Shown here one piece after another: positions 13,694 to 20,765 of a stretch of DNA of 20,765 bases. Source of the DNA: a virus; the IMG/VR virus record IMGVR_UViG_3300023116_004362, positions 1-20,765 of that record. One strand, given 5' to 3'. A model generated the notes under the pieces. It ran no database searches. It saw only the letters and a program-made list of their open reading frames with translations, and was not told the DNA's origin. The number at the start of each line of letters is the position of its first letter. The stretch's first letter is position 1. Both the position numbers and the translations under genes were made by a program.

Positions 13694-15601
13694 ATGGATA
13701 GCAAATTTTTAGACCGCGTAAGAGATACCGGTTCAGGCATTTCATTTTTACCATACATGAAAGACGGTGTATGGCATGAAAGAACTGCCGATGAGTTTTA
13801 TAGTAATCCGCCAGAAGGCGAATATGATTTGTATTTTTCCGTCTTAACATTTAAAACCAGCTCACGGAAAAGAGAAAACGCACTCCCAAATATGTGGTTG
13901 TGGGCAGACCTTGATGAAGTAAACCCTGCTGACATTGAGTTAAAGCCTACAATCGCATGGGAGAGCAGTAAAGGTAGATACCAATGTCTATGGCAATTAG
14001 AACATGGCGCCAGTGCTGAAACTTTAGAGCAGGCCAGTCGTGCATTAACATATAAAGTAGGTGCAGATAAAGGCGGTTGGTCTCGTACCAAAGTATTGCG
14101 TGTACCAGGCACCATGAATTACAAGTATGACCCACCACAACAAGTAAAATTATTGTGGGATAACGGCCCATTGTATATGATTGCAGATGTGTGGCAATTT
14201 ACTGGCCAGATTGATGAGAACAATAACCATGTTGAACCTGTCAATGATGAGATACCTACACCAGATGAAAACTATGACCAACTTTATGAGATAGCCTGGG
14301 ATTTACTTGATCCCCGCGGTCGTAGATTACTTAGCGCCAAAGAGGCATGGGGTGATAGGTCTGCAAGACTGTGGGAGCTTGAGTGTAGGTTACTTGAAAC
14401 AGGCTTAAGTAAGGAAAATGTATTTTTAATAGCCAAACAATCTGTGTGGAATAAACATGCAGATAAACCAAATGGAGATGAAGTTTTATGGCAAGAAATT
14501 GCAAAGGCAAGTTTGTCGGTATCAACTATGAACACTAGTGCCTCCAACAACGCAAGTGAAGTTGATACCGCACCTATTTATAGAAAAGTGAAACCAACGC
14601 TTGTTACTTATGGTGACTTGCTTGGCTCACAGATAGCAGAGCCACAATGGCTAATACAAGATTGGTGGACTATGGGTAGTCATGGCATTATTGCTGGTCT
14701 ACCGAAATCTTATAAGTCTTTGGTAACTACAGACATGGCGTTATCAGTGGCAACTGGTACACCATTTATGAATATGTACGAGGTCAATGAGAAGGGGATA
14801 GGTCCAACTCTGGTTGTTCAAGTCGAAAACTCTCCAGCCCTTCTCAAAGACCGAGTTGTAAAGATGGCATACAATAAAGGTTTATTACATGGAGCAAGTC
14901 ATATTGATGACGGTACTTTGTCAGTTACATTTCCAACTCAAGTACCTATGTTCTTTTACAATGATTTCGCCTTTGACATGACCGATGAGGCATGTAGACA
15001 GGCGATTGAAACGATAATAGTCCAAGAAGGCATACGCATGGTTGTGTTTGACCCATTATATTTGATGATGGGATCCGTAGATGAAAACTCTGCCCACGAA
15101 ATACGCCCGATACTTTCTTGGTTATTACAACTTAGGAACTACTACAACATAGCCGTAATAGTAGTTCACCACTGGGGCAAAGGCTCAAGTGATAGAAAAG
15201 GTAGAAAACAAGGCGGTGTAAAGTTGCTTGGTTCTACAACAATCTATGGTTGGTTAGAGAGTGCTTTGTATTTAGAGGCGTCTCCAAATACTGATGGCTC
15301 ATCAACTGTAGTGGTAGAGCGTGAATTTAGAGAGAGGTTAGCGCCTCCACCACAAGCCTTTAAACTCAGAATGGGTGATATAGGTGAGATTGATTATGCG
15401 TGGGAAGGTGAAGGTGTAGTCGGTACTGAGGCTAACATTTTCAACCTTCTTACGCAAAAGCCAATGTCAATGACCGAGTTACAAGCGGCAAGTGGCATGG
15501 GTGAAAAGAAAACAAGAGCCTTGCTTACCAAGTTGTTAGCCGATGGTGCTATCACAATGGAGCAAGAAGGCAAAAGCAAGGTATTTCGATTAGCTAAATG
15601 A
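13694..15601 (+). CDS. Primase-polymerase / RecA-like helicase fusion
   Basis: The ATG at 13694 follows AGAGGAGAGTTT. The 635-residue protein has three parts. Residues ~1-160 resemble a RepB-type archaeo-eukaryotic primase, with the catalytic acidic pair Asp72/Asp74 (WADLDEVNP), the SSKGRYQCLW strand (91-100) and GGWSRTKVLRVPGT (127-140). Residues ~300-560 form a RepA/DnaB-like RecA-fold ATPase with Walker A GLPKSYKS (335-342), Walker B ending in Asp453 (VVFDP) and a His492-His493 pair in VVHHWGKG. Residues ~575-635 form a winged helix (MTELQAASGMGEKKTRALLTKLL). It probably primes and unwinds phage DNA. The primase call rests on motifs only; the usual catalytic His position is Gln here. No partner DNA polymerase is in the window. 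Confidence 0.85.
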   Translation: MDSKFLDRVRDTGSGISFLPYMKDGVWHERTADEFYSNPPEGEYDLYFSVLTFKTSSRKRENALPNMWLWADLDEVNPADIELKPTIAWESSKGRYQCLWQLEHGASAETLEQASRALTYKVGADKGGWSRTKVLRVPGTMNYKYDPPQQVKLLWDNGPLYMIADVWQFTGQIDENNNHVEPVNDEIPTPDENYDQLYEIAWDLLDPRGRRLLSAKEAWGDRSARLWELECRLLETGLSKENVFLIAKQSVWNKHADKPNGDEVLWQEIAKASLSVSTMNTSASNNASEVDTAPIYRKVKPTLVTYGDLLGSQIAEPQWLIQDWWTMGSHGIIAGLPKSYKSLVTTDMALSVATGTPFMNMYEVNEKGIGPTLVVQVENSPALLKDRVVKMAYNKGLLHGASHIDDGTLSVTFPTQVPMFFYNDFAFDMTDEACRQAIETIIVQEGIRMVVFDPLYLMMGSVDENSAHEIRPILSWLLQLRNYYNIAVIVVHHWGKGSSDRKGRKQGGVKLLGSTTIYGWLESALYLEASPNTDGSSTVVVEREFRERLAPPPQAFKLRMGDIGEIDYAWEGEGVVGTEANIFNLLTQKPMSMTELQAASGMGEKKTRALLTKLLADGAITMEQEGKSKVFRLAK

Positions 15602-15614
15602 GAGGAGAATATAA

Positions 15615-15734
15615 ATGGCTAAAGATGAACTTGCCGAACAGTGGCAAGATGATAACCTTATTAATCAAAAGGCATTAGATGACCCTGAGATACTTGCCAA
15701 AGTGGCAAAGATATTAGGAGTAGATAATGGCTGA
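15615..15734 (+). CDS. Acidic microprotein (39 aa)
   Basis: The ATG at 15615 follows GAGAGGAGAATATAA closely. The product begins MAKDELAEQWQDD and is acidic and helical. Its end overlaps the next start by 8 nt. A strong ribosome-binding site and contiguous packing support translation. The function is unknown. Confidence 0.6.
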   Translation: MAKDELAEQWQDDNLINQKALDDPEILAKVAKILGVDNG

Positions 15735-15879
15735 AAGAAAAAAAGGCTCAGAGTATTTAAGTTGTGGTTGTGAAACCCACTTTTATTTTGAGCCATTTGA
15801 AATATACGAACAGGAACTTTGTGGGTATCATTTAAAAAAGAAAAACCAATACGAGAACGAGGAGTTATTAAATGGCTAA
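15727..15879 (+). CDS. Cys-containing microprotein (50 aa)
   Basis: The ATG at 15727 overlaps the previous gene by 8 nt; the TATTAGGAG just upstream is its ribosome-binding site. The product has a CGC with a following His (SCGCETH) and a later Cys near residue 32 followed by His (CGYH), fitting a single zinc site of Cys-Cys-Cys-His type. The C-terminus is Lys/Glu-rich. The next gene overlaps it by 8 nt. The role is unknown. Confidence 0.6.
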   Translation: MAERKKGSEYLSCGCETHFYFEPFEIYEQELCGYHLKKKNQYENEELLNG

Positions 15880-16363
15880 AGAAATTTATTCTCAGGATTT
15901 TCGATTTAGGTTTATCAGTTTAGATGAGGCTATATCCATAATTCAACAACTTGATAAGGTCTTTGACTATGACCTATTTGGTATATGTATTGTGGACGCT
16001 ACTAAAGTTGGCGTATCTACAGTTCTTGGCCAAGATGATGTAACAGAGTACCTTTTCCGAGAAAAGACAAATGACTTTTTCGGCCCACAAAAAACTTATG
16101 GTTATCGTGTAAGTAAACATACATGGTTGGGTAGTGAAATTGTCCACTTATATATTGGCAAACAAGCATACCAAAGAGTATTTGGTACACAAGAAAATCA
16201 CAAGTCTGGTTTACCATACGAGTGGCGAAATTCATATCGCCCTCACCCAGAATACTTATTGGTTAAATCATTAGAGATAGTAGCCAAGTTAATCTTGGCA
16301 TTAGATAGAAAGGGTCATTATGCCGTATCAAAACCAAGCAGACAAAACGAAACAGCCGTATAG
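15872..16363 (+). CDS. Unknown replication-region protein (163 aa)
   Basis: The ATG at 15872 is preceded by GAGGAGTTATTA (6 nt spacing). The product is a mixed alpha/beta protein, with FRFRFISLDEAISIIQQL near the start and aromatic-rich middle strands (KTYGYRVSKHTWLG, EIVHLYIGK). No catalytic motif is recognised. The end overlaps the next gene by 44 nt. A position between two helicase-like genes suggests a replication accessory role, which is only an inference from context. Confidence 0.75.
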   Translation: MAKEIYSQDFRFRFISLDEAISIIQQLDKVFDYDLFGICIVDATKVGVSTVLGQDDVTEYLFREKTNDFFGPQKTYGYRVSKHTWLGSEIVHLYIGKQAYQRVFGTQENHKSGLPYEWRNSYRPHPEYLLVKSLEIVAKLILALDRKGHYAVSKPSRQNETAV

Positions 16364-16790
16364 ATTATCAATCGGCGGAGCAACGCTATTCGCCTCATTT
16401 GAGTGGGATAGCACAGACACCCGATTAATCTTTCATACGGTTCTGAAAAAGTATGCAGAAAACGAGGACCAAAATGAACATTGGGCTAACAGTCGATTTT
16501 TATTTGGCTTTACTGAAAGTTTATTTCCTTGGTTTTCATATACACCAGGTGCGATGTGGGATTGTATGAAATGGTTAATACAAGACCTTAGCGAATACTA
16601 CCATCGATATGGTAAGAGCGGTCGTGTTGCCCACATAGAAATGAAAATAAACCAGATTTGTTTTCAAATGTGGTACGACATCTTGGTAAAAAACTGTGGC
16701 GATAAAGCCCAAACTGTAACCTATTTATTAGAGGAGTTTGAGAAGTATGGAATATCAATTCAAGACAACACCATACCAACATCAGAGTGA
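16320..16790 (+). CDS. Unknown replication-region protein (156 aa)
   Basis: The ATG at 16320 follows AGAAAGGGTCATT, a good Shine-Dalgarno sequence. The product is aromatic-rich: FASFEWDSTDTRLIFHTV near the start, a FTESLFPWFSY stretch in the middle and EMKINQICFQMWYDILV later. It overlaps its upstream neighbour and the following helicase by 44 nt each. No motif is recognised. The unusual length of both overlaps suggests tight co-translation with the helicase. Confidence 0.7.
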   Translation: MPYQNQADKTKQPYRLSIGGATLFASFEWDSTDTRLIFHTVLKKYAENEDQNEHWANSRFLFGFTESLFPWFSYTPGAMWDCMKWLIQDLSEYYHRYGKSGRVAHIEMKINQICFQMWYDILVKNCGDKAQTVTYLLEEFEKYGISIQDNTIPTSE

Positions 16791-18243
16791 GGCTCTAAAA
16801 AGAGTATTTAATTCGGACAAGGGTCATGCTCTTTTCATGGATCCAGGTACTGGCAAGACTAAAATTGCAGTGGACAGTATCGCGGCCTTTCAGTTATCTG
16901 GAAAAGTGAAAAGAGTATTGGTCCTTTGTCCAATAAATGCTCTTACAGTATGGCCAAAAGAATTAAACAATCACTCACCGGTGCCTTTCACCTCGTTTGT
17001 GCGGCCAGAAACAGGCACAATCGTAGATAAAGTAGAAGGTTTTAATGAGTGGATTGAAAGTTGTAGCGTACCATTTGAAATGCCATTACAAATAGCGGTG
17101 TTTAATTATGAAAGCCTTATTAGTAGAAACAATAAAGCACCATTATTTGATAGGCTAATGAAATGGAAACCCGACATGGTTATATTAGATGAAAGCCAGA
17201 AAATAAAATCAGCTACCGCAAAGAGAAGTAAGCAGGCCCACAAGATTTGTGCTACGGCTAAATATACTTTGCTGATGACTGGTACACCAGTCGGTAAAAA
17301 CTTATTAGATTTATATAGCCAGCTTAAATGTATCAATCCAGAAATATGGGATAACATAAGTTGGACAGATTTTAAATACAAGTATGGTATCTGGGGTGGC
17401 AGGTCAGGCTATGAACTTCAAGGTTATCGTATGGTTGATGACTTAGAGAGGCGTTATTCTCCCTATGTTTCTAGCGCCAGAAAAGAGGATTGCTTAGACT
17501 TGCCCCCAGTTACCGATATAAATGTAGATGTACGCTGGGATCCACAATCGTTTGCCAGTTACGAAAGATTTAGCAAAGATGGTATGGTAGTTCATAAACG
17601 CCACATGATTTATGCACCTATTGTGTTAACCAAGTTACTTCGGTTACAAGAGATGACTGGTTACCAAGTGCATGATGAAGAAGGTAATCCTGTGGTGTTC
17701 AATGAGAATAAACTTATCCATACTGTTGACCTTGTAGATAATTTAAGCGAGGCCGGCGAGCCCGTAATTATCTTTGCAAGGTTTAAAAGTGAAATTGCCG
17801 AATTACAAAAGGCATTTGCTACACCTTACTTAATTAAAGGTGGAGTAACTGCTAAACAACGAGGCGAACTCATTGACAAATGGCTAAAGAATAACGGTGA
17901 TAAACCATTTATAATTCAGATACAAAGTGCTGAGGCTTTAGATGGTTTACAGAGAATATGTTCCAAAGCTATATTCTATTCCACAGATTATAGTTGGATA
18001 AATTATTTTCAGGCTAGAGGTCGAATAGATAGAGAAGGACAAACTAAGCCAATTATATTTTACCACATGTGTATGACCGAGTCCATTGATTACTTAGTGC
18101 TTGAGGCATTAAAAGAAAAGAAGGACTTAGAGAAAATGGTAAAAGATAACCCGGCTTTGTTAGTTGTTTCACGAGCCAGTTATGATAAAATAAAAAAAGA
18201 CAAAAAAATAAAAGAGGAGGATAGTATAAATGATAATACTTGA
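16747..18243 (+). CDS. SNF2-family superfamily 2 DNA helicase/translocase
   Basis: I start at the ATG at 16747 (498 aa), 10 nt after GAGGAG; an in-frame TTG at 16738 has no spacing for a ribosome-binding site. The N-terminal YQHQ (residues 10-13) fits the Q/Ia position. Motif I is MDPGTGKT (31-38), motif II DESQ (148-151) and motif III TGTP (178-181). The C-terminal RecA lobe has VIIFARFK and motif VI QARGRIDREGQ (422-432), the SNF2 signature. Such phage helicases remodel DNA-protein complexes or aid replication and recombination. The C-terminal 30 residues are Lys-rich. The stop overlaps the kinase gene start by 14 nt. Confidence 0.92.
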   Translation: MEYQFKTTPYQHQSEALKRVFNSDKGHALFMDPGTGKTKIAVDSIAAFQLSGKVKRVLVLCPINALTVWPKELNNHSPVPFTSFVRPETGTIVDKVEGFNEWIESCSVPFEMPLQIAVFNYESLISRNNKAPLFDRLMKWKPDMVILDESQKIKSATAKRSKQAHKICATAKYTLLMTGTPVGKNLLDLYSQLKCINPEIWDNISWTDFKYKYGIWGGRSGYELQGYRMVDDLERRYSPYVSSARKEDCLDLPPVTDINVDVRWDPQSFASYERFSKDGMVVHKRHMIYAPIVLTKLLRLQEMTGYQVHDEEGNPVVFNENKLIHTVDLVDNLSEAGEPVIIFARFKSEIAELQKAFATPYLIKGGVTAKQRGELIDKWLKNNGDKPFIIQIQSAEALDGLQRICSKAIFYSTDYSWINYFQARGRIDREGQTKPIIFYHMCMTESIDYLVLEALKEKKDLEKMVKDNPALLVVSRASYDKIKKDKKIKEEDSINDNT

Positions 18244-18871
18244 AGGCCCTGATAACTCAGGCAAATCAACTCTTGCTAATGCCATACAAAATTGGCTTGG
18301 CGAGGATAGTTGTTATATCATTAAATCCCCTGCCAGCGTTTCAAAAGATTGGAACGAACACTGGTCATCTTGGGCAGTAGACCATTACTACGATGAAGAA
18401 CAAGATGGTAGATTATATATCCTAGATAGAACTCCAGAAATATCTGAGCCTATCTATGCGTCCATATATAGACAGGGCAAAATAAGAAATAGTGAGGACT
18501 TATTGAACTCATGGAAATCATTATCTGCACACATGGATTATACACAAATCCTATTTTGTATGCAGAACGGTGATGTTAAGAAAGGTGTAGAACTTACACC
18601 CGATGGCTCAGACACCGCATTAAAAAATGATATGTTGGTTATGTCCTATGCACTTATGTATAGGTTATTTGAGGCATTTTGTAATGCCAAAGATGATACC
18701 CACAATCAATTTAATGTAGCTCCATATAATTATAATGGTAGTAGTGCTGACTTTATCGAGGCGTATGTTAAACATCACCTTAACAGAAATAGAGATAGGT
18801 ACTTTAGTGTTGGTAAAATCACTATGCCATTTACTTGGCCAGATGATTTATCAATCAAAGGAGAAAAATAA
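18230..18871 (+). CDS. Deoxynucleoside monophosphate kinase-like P-loop protein
   Basis: The ATG at 18230 follows AGAGGAGGATAGTATAA, a near-ideal ribosome-binding site lying inside the upstream gene. The 213-residue protein opens with a P-loop EGPDNSGKST (residues 5-14) of the thymidylate-kinase type. A conserved D-R pair (LYILDRTPEISEP, Asp66-Arg67) matches the nucleotide-binding DR(Y/T) motif of dTMP and deoxynucleoside monophosphate kinases. The C-terminal region, including a GVELTPDGSD loop that would be the lid, is atypical. It probably phosphorylates dTMP, dUMP or a modified pyrimidine nucleotide. The next start directly abuts its stop, so the three nucleotide genes form one unit. Confidence 0.75.
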   Translation: MIILEGPDNSGKSTLANAIQNWLGEDSCYIIKSPASVSKDWNEHWSSWAVDHYYDEEQDGRLYILDRTPEISEPIYASIYRQGKIRNSEDLLNSWKSLSAHMDYTQILFCMQNGDVKKGVELTPDGSDTALKNDMLVMSYALMYRLFEAFCNAKDDTHNQFNVAPYNYNGSSADFIEAYVKHHLNRNRDRYFSVGKITMPFTWPDDLSIKGEK

Positions 18872-19321
18872 ATGGTCAATGTAAATGACTTCTCGGAGTT
18901 AGACTTAGAGGCTACGATTAAACACTATAGTGAGGGATCCGGTAATGTTCTCACCGCTATGTTTAATCGCCAAGCAGAACTCATGGCTAAGTACGAGGAA
19001 ATAGAAAAGAAAAATGGTGCTAATGTAATTGAGCCTAACCAATTTGGTGAACTCAATTTAAGAAATGTGCAAGCCAGATTAAAGGAGTGTGCATACCGTG
19101 TAGTCGAGGAATTATCTGAGGCAACTAATTGTTTGAAAAATAAACCCTGGAAACAGGACGCAGTTGCAACTGATGAGGTTCACTACAAGGAAGAGTTAGC
19201 AGACACTTTCCATTTCTTTTTGGAATTATTAATTGTATCTGGTTTTGACGCCAAAGAATTTGCCAGTTACTATTTCCGAAAAGCAGAAGTAAATAAATTC
19301 AGGCAGAATAGCGGGTACTAA
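18872..19321 (+). CDS. All-alpha NTP pyrophosphatase (dimeric dUTPase / MazG-like)
   Basis: The ATG at 18872 directly follows the previous stop, after AAAGGAGAAAAATAA. The 149-residue protein has the metal-binding pattern of the all-alpha NTP-PPase superfamily: EELSE (residues 79-83) and EELAD (107-111), plus KPWK (91-94) and the closing KAEVNKFRQNSGY. The spacing and the C-terminal N-x-x-R-Q segment fit the dimeric dUTPase branch (dUTPase_2). The reaction would be dUTP or dCTP to dNMP plus pyrophosphate. That supplies dUMP for thymidylate-type enzymes and keeps uracil out of DNA. A MazG-type housecleaning enzyme cannot be excluded. Confidence 0.8.
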   Translation: MVNVNDFSELDLEATIKHYSEGSGNVLTAMFNRQAELMAKYEEIEKKNGANVIEPNQFGELNLRNVQARLKECAYRVVEELSEATNCLKNKPWKQDAVATDEVHYKEELADTFHFFLELLIVSGFDAKEFASYYFRKAEVNKFRQNSGY

Positions 19322-19322
19322 A

Positions 19323-20171
19323 ATGCACATAGGGTCTAACAATAATGCTAAGACCATATATTTAACGGACGCAAGTCAGTTAATGGAAGTCGCAACTATG
19401 GCTCATATAGCCAGACCTACTGTTGAACATGATATGTCCATCGGTACAAATCTATATGATGTCCAGTTAATTTGTGATGGTTTACAAAATGAATTTGATA
19501 TAGGTAGAGATTTGTGGTTCACTCAAGCTAGATGGACAAACTTAATTCGTTCCTATTTAGACCCTGAACTCACCACAAGATTTATCAAAGCCAGTAGAGA
19601 AATCTATAATGGCAGAGGTAAAGATGGTGTAGTTACCGAAATGCAATTTAGAGCTAATAAACGGTCGGCTAAGAAACACAAATGGGGTAACTGTCTGTTG
19701 TCAGCCTCTTTTAGAGGTCAACCTGGCACACACATTAAACCTACCCTAGTGTTTCATAGCCGCGTTACTTACATGGGTTACATAGCTGGTCTTGATATAG
19801 GCGTAGCAAGTGTATTAGCCAAGTATATATCTGGTAGAGAAAGAGTATCAGACATAGGTTTAATCTGGAAAATAGATGTAAGCCAAGTTCATGCTTTTAA
19901 AACTCTACCATATCTATATGCCCATAGACAACTGTTGGATTATGTGCTAAGATTAGAAACACCTACTGCACAACGCCTACAAAAATGGCATGAGATGGTG
20001 TTGCGATACGAAAAACAAGGCAAGCCAATTGATGATGAATTATATGGCCCACTTCGTAGAGTAAGACAGATTTGGCACAACTCAAACAATGGTATTCTAC
20101 GACCTAGTAGTCAAATAAATGATTTGGACTTGTCTAAACTTATTGGCTTAGGAGTAGAATATGATATGTAA
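19323..20171 (+). CDS. Thymidylate synthase-fold protein, divergent (possible pyrimidine hydroxymethylase)
   Basis: The ATG at 19323 starts one base after the previous stop, with only a weak ribosome-binding site. The 282-residue protein has a segment that fits the thymidylate synthase active site: GNCLLSASF with Cys124, then FHSRVTYMGYIAGLDIG (144-160) matching the R-S and GLP-x-N-I regions, and ASVLAKYI. A later VHAFKTLPYL (His190) resembles the nucleotide-binding His segment. The usual PCH and Asn that recognises dUMP are not evident, so the substrate may differ (dUMP, dCMP or a hydroxymethylation). The upstream kinase and dUTPase-like genes support a nucleotide role. Family membership is moderately sure; the reaction is not. 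Confidence 0.6.
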   Translation: MHIGSNNNAKTIYLTDASQLMEVATMAHIARPTVEHDMSIGTNLYDVQLICDGLQNEFDIGRDLWFTQARWTNLIRSYLDPELTTRFIKASREIYNGRGKDGVVTEMQFRANKRSAKKHKWGNCLLSASFRGQPGTHIKPTLVFHSRVTYMGYIAGLDIGVASVLAKYISGRERVSDIGLIWKIDVSQVHAFKTLPYLYAHRQLLDYVLRLETPTAQRLQKWHEMVLRYEKQGKPIDDELYGPLRRVRQIWHNSNNGILRPSSQINDLDLSKLIGLGVEYDM

Positions 20172-20286
20172 CCAATGTTTAAATTATATAGGCGACTATA
20201 CATTAGAAGGTATATGCGCCGATTGTAAAAAGGTGGGAAAATATGAGAACGACTTACGAATGGCTAAAGGAAATAGACAAGGTTGA
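20161..20286 (+). CDS. Zinc-ribbon microprotein (41 aa)
   Basis: The ATG at 20161 overlaps the previous stop by 11 nt and has a TTAGGAGTAGAAT Shine-Dalgarno region inside that gene. The product has CNQC near the start and CADC near residue 19, a complete four-Cys ribbon, and a basic tail. The role is unknown. Confidence 0.6.
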   Translation: MICNQCLNYIGDYTLEGICADCKKVGKYENDLRMAKGNRQG

Positions 20287-20365
20287 TGATTTAGAACAAC
20301 TAACCGACATCCTAGTTTATACTGAGGCCAGAGTAATTAAATTAAAAAATGAGGAGGATAGATGA
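20243..20365 (+). CDS. Small acidic helical protein (40 aa)
   Basis: The ATG at 20243 has AAAAAGGTGGGAAAAT upstream, overlapping the previous gene by 44 nt. The product begins MRTTYEWLKEI and is predicted to be one or two helices rich in Glu, Asp and Leu. Its pattern (aromatic-Trp-x-x-x-I-D, then helix with Arg) resembles the first 40 residues of the protein at 10680. The stop overlaps the next start. Function unknown. Confidence 0.55.
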   Translation: MRTTYEWLKEIDKVDDLEQLTDILVYTEARVIKLKNEEDR

Positions 20366-20765
20366 GATACTACCACACATTGGAAGAGGCTAAGAACGAG
20401 ATTAGCCGAGACCTAAAAGAACTGGCAGTAGTCTATCAATCTAAATCCGTGCAAGATAAAGTTGTTGCACAGGATCCTGGGTATATGACCCATGAATTGA
20501 TGAACTACTCCTACAGTATAAGTAGTAAAACCTTGTATTCAGATACTTGGTTCTGGGGTACGAAAAATCTTAATGCCGATTACTTAAAAGAGGAATTGCA
20601 TGAGAGAATAAATAGTTCGGCCAACCCTGGCAACGCTTATAAACATGATGAGGAATACTGGTCACAGTTTATTCACAAAGATACTGGACAGTTTTCTTAT
20701 TCCTACCCTGAGAGATTACATGGTAATCTTGAGGCAGTAGTAAAACATATAATTAAGAACCGTGA
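20362..20765 (+). CDS. Unknown protein, cut by the right edge
   Basis: The ATG at 20362 overlaps the previous stop by 4 nt, with GAGGAGGATAG upstream. At least 134 residues are visible without a stop. The N-terminus is charged and helical (YYHTLEEAKNEISRDLKELA); the middle is aromatic (SDTWFWGTKN, EYWSQFIHKD). No motif is recognised. It contains a GGATCC site at 20472. A replication- or nucleotide-region accessory role is only suggested by position. Confidence 0.65.
   Translation, partial: MRYYHTLEEAKNEISRDLKELAVVYQSKSVQDKVVAQDPGYMTHELMNYSYSISSKTLYSDTWFWGTKNLNADYLKEELHERINSSANPGNAYKHDEEYWSQFIHKDTGQFSYSYPERLHGNLEAVVKHIIKNR

Larger units (their letters stand above)
202..20477. repeat. Dispersed GGATCC palindromes with GATC otherwise nearly absent
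   Basis: Reading all bases, I count 19 GATC sites. Sixteen lie in GGATCC: 202, 1696, 4924, 6436, 7036, 8605, 8649, 10316, 11127, 13251, 13468, 15071, 16839, 17538, 18935 and 20472. The other three are TGATCC (11383, 12692, 14308). All 19 therefore read GATCC. Sites occur in all codon frames and on both gene orientations, giving Gly-Ser or Asp-Pro, so protein sequence does not explain the bias. Confidence 0.75.

Noticed and set aside
1-20765. CRISPR array or insertion sequence
   Set aside because: No regularly spaced identical repeats of 24-40 nt with unique spacers, no transposase frame and no terminal inverted repeats were seen.
1-20765. Phage-encoded BamHI-like methyltransferase explaining GGATCC
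   Set aside because: No protein in the window has a recognisable methyltransferase motif set (FxGxG with DPPY/PC), so any such enzyme would lie elsewhere or in the host.

Overview
The window reads as part of the genome of an uncultured tailed double-stranded DNA bacteriophage. A large terminase subunit lies next to a portal protein, genes are tightly packed with overlapping ends, and there are no ribosomal, tRNA or housekeeping genes. Base composition is AT-rich (my estimate is just under 40% GC) and most starts carry GGAG/GAGG-type Shine-Dalgarno sequences, so the host is a bacterium. I cannot name it. The gene content resembles phages assembled from aquatic metagenomes, and the small DNA-binding proteins have a faint Lsr2-like look that would fit an actinobacterium, but this is weak.

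Layout: positions 1-7832 are a leftward virion module. In order of transcription it holds the terminase, a 100-residue beta-rich protein, the portal, a 57-residue basic peptide, a proline-rich 163-residue protein and a very large protein of at least 993 residues that runs off the left edge. Positions 7833-8986 are a divergent control region. It holds a candidate leftward promoter, a candidate rightward promoter, several inverted repeats, a 26-residue membrane peptide and a GC-rich cluster of GCGG repeats. Two paralogous small DNA-binding proteins flank the right part of it.

Positions 9470-13590 hold about fifteen small rightward early genes, many Cys-rich and probably zinc-binding, mostly of unknown function. 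They are interrupted by structured leaders at 11005-11275, 13187-13224 and 13589-13678. Positions 13694-18243 hold replication genes: a primase-polymerase/RecA-like helicase fusion and a SNF2-type superfamily 2 helicase, with four small unknown genes between them. Positions 18230-20171 hold a nucleotide cassette: a deoxynucleoside monophosphate kinase-like P-loop protein, an all-alpha dUTPase/MazG-type pyrophosphatase and a divergent thymidylate synthase-fold protein. Three more small genes follow, the last cut by the right edge. No DNA polymerase, integrase, lysis gene, capsid gene or methyltransferase is visible here.

How it fits together: the early proteins probably set up replication at an origin that could lie in the structured control region. 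The primase-helicase and SNF2 helicase would open and prime DNA. The nucleotide cassette would supply, or chemically alter, the thymidine pool. The leftward module would then package DNA and build the head.

The most striking signal runs through the whole window. GATC is strongly depleted (19 sites by my count) and 16 of those 19 lie within the palindrome GGATCC, which is itself enriched. The other main candidates are the GC-rich GCGG repeat cluster, the long hairpin before 11276, a ribosome-binding site held in a hairpin loop, and the possible base-modification pathway.
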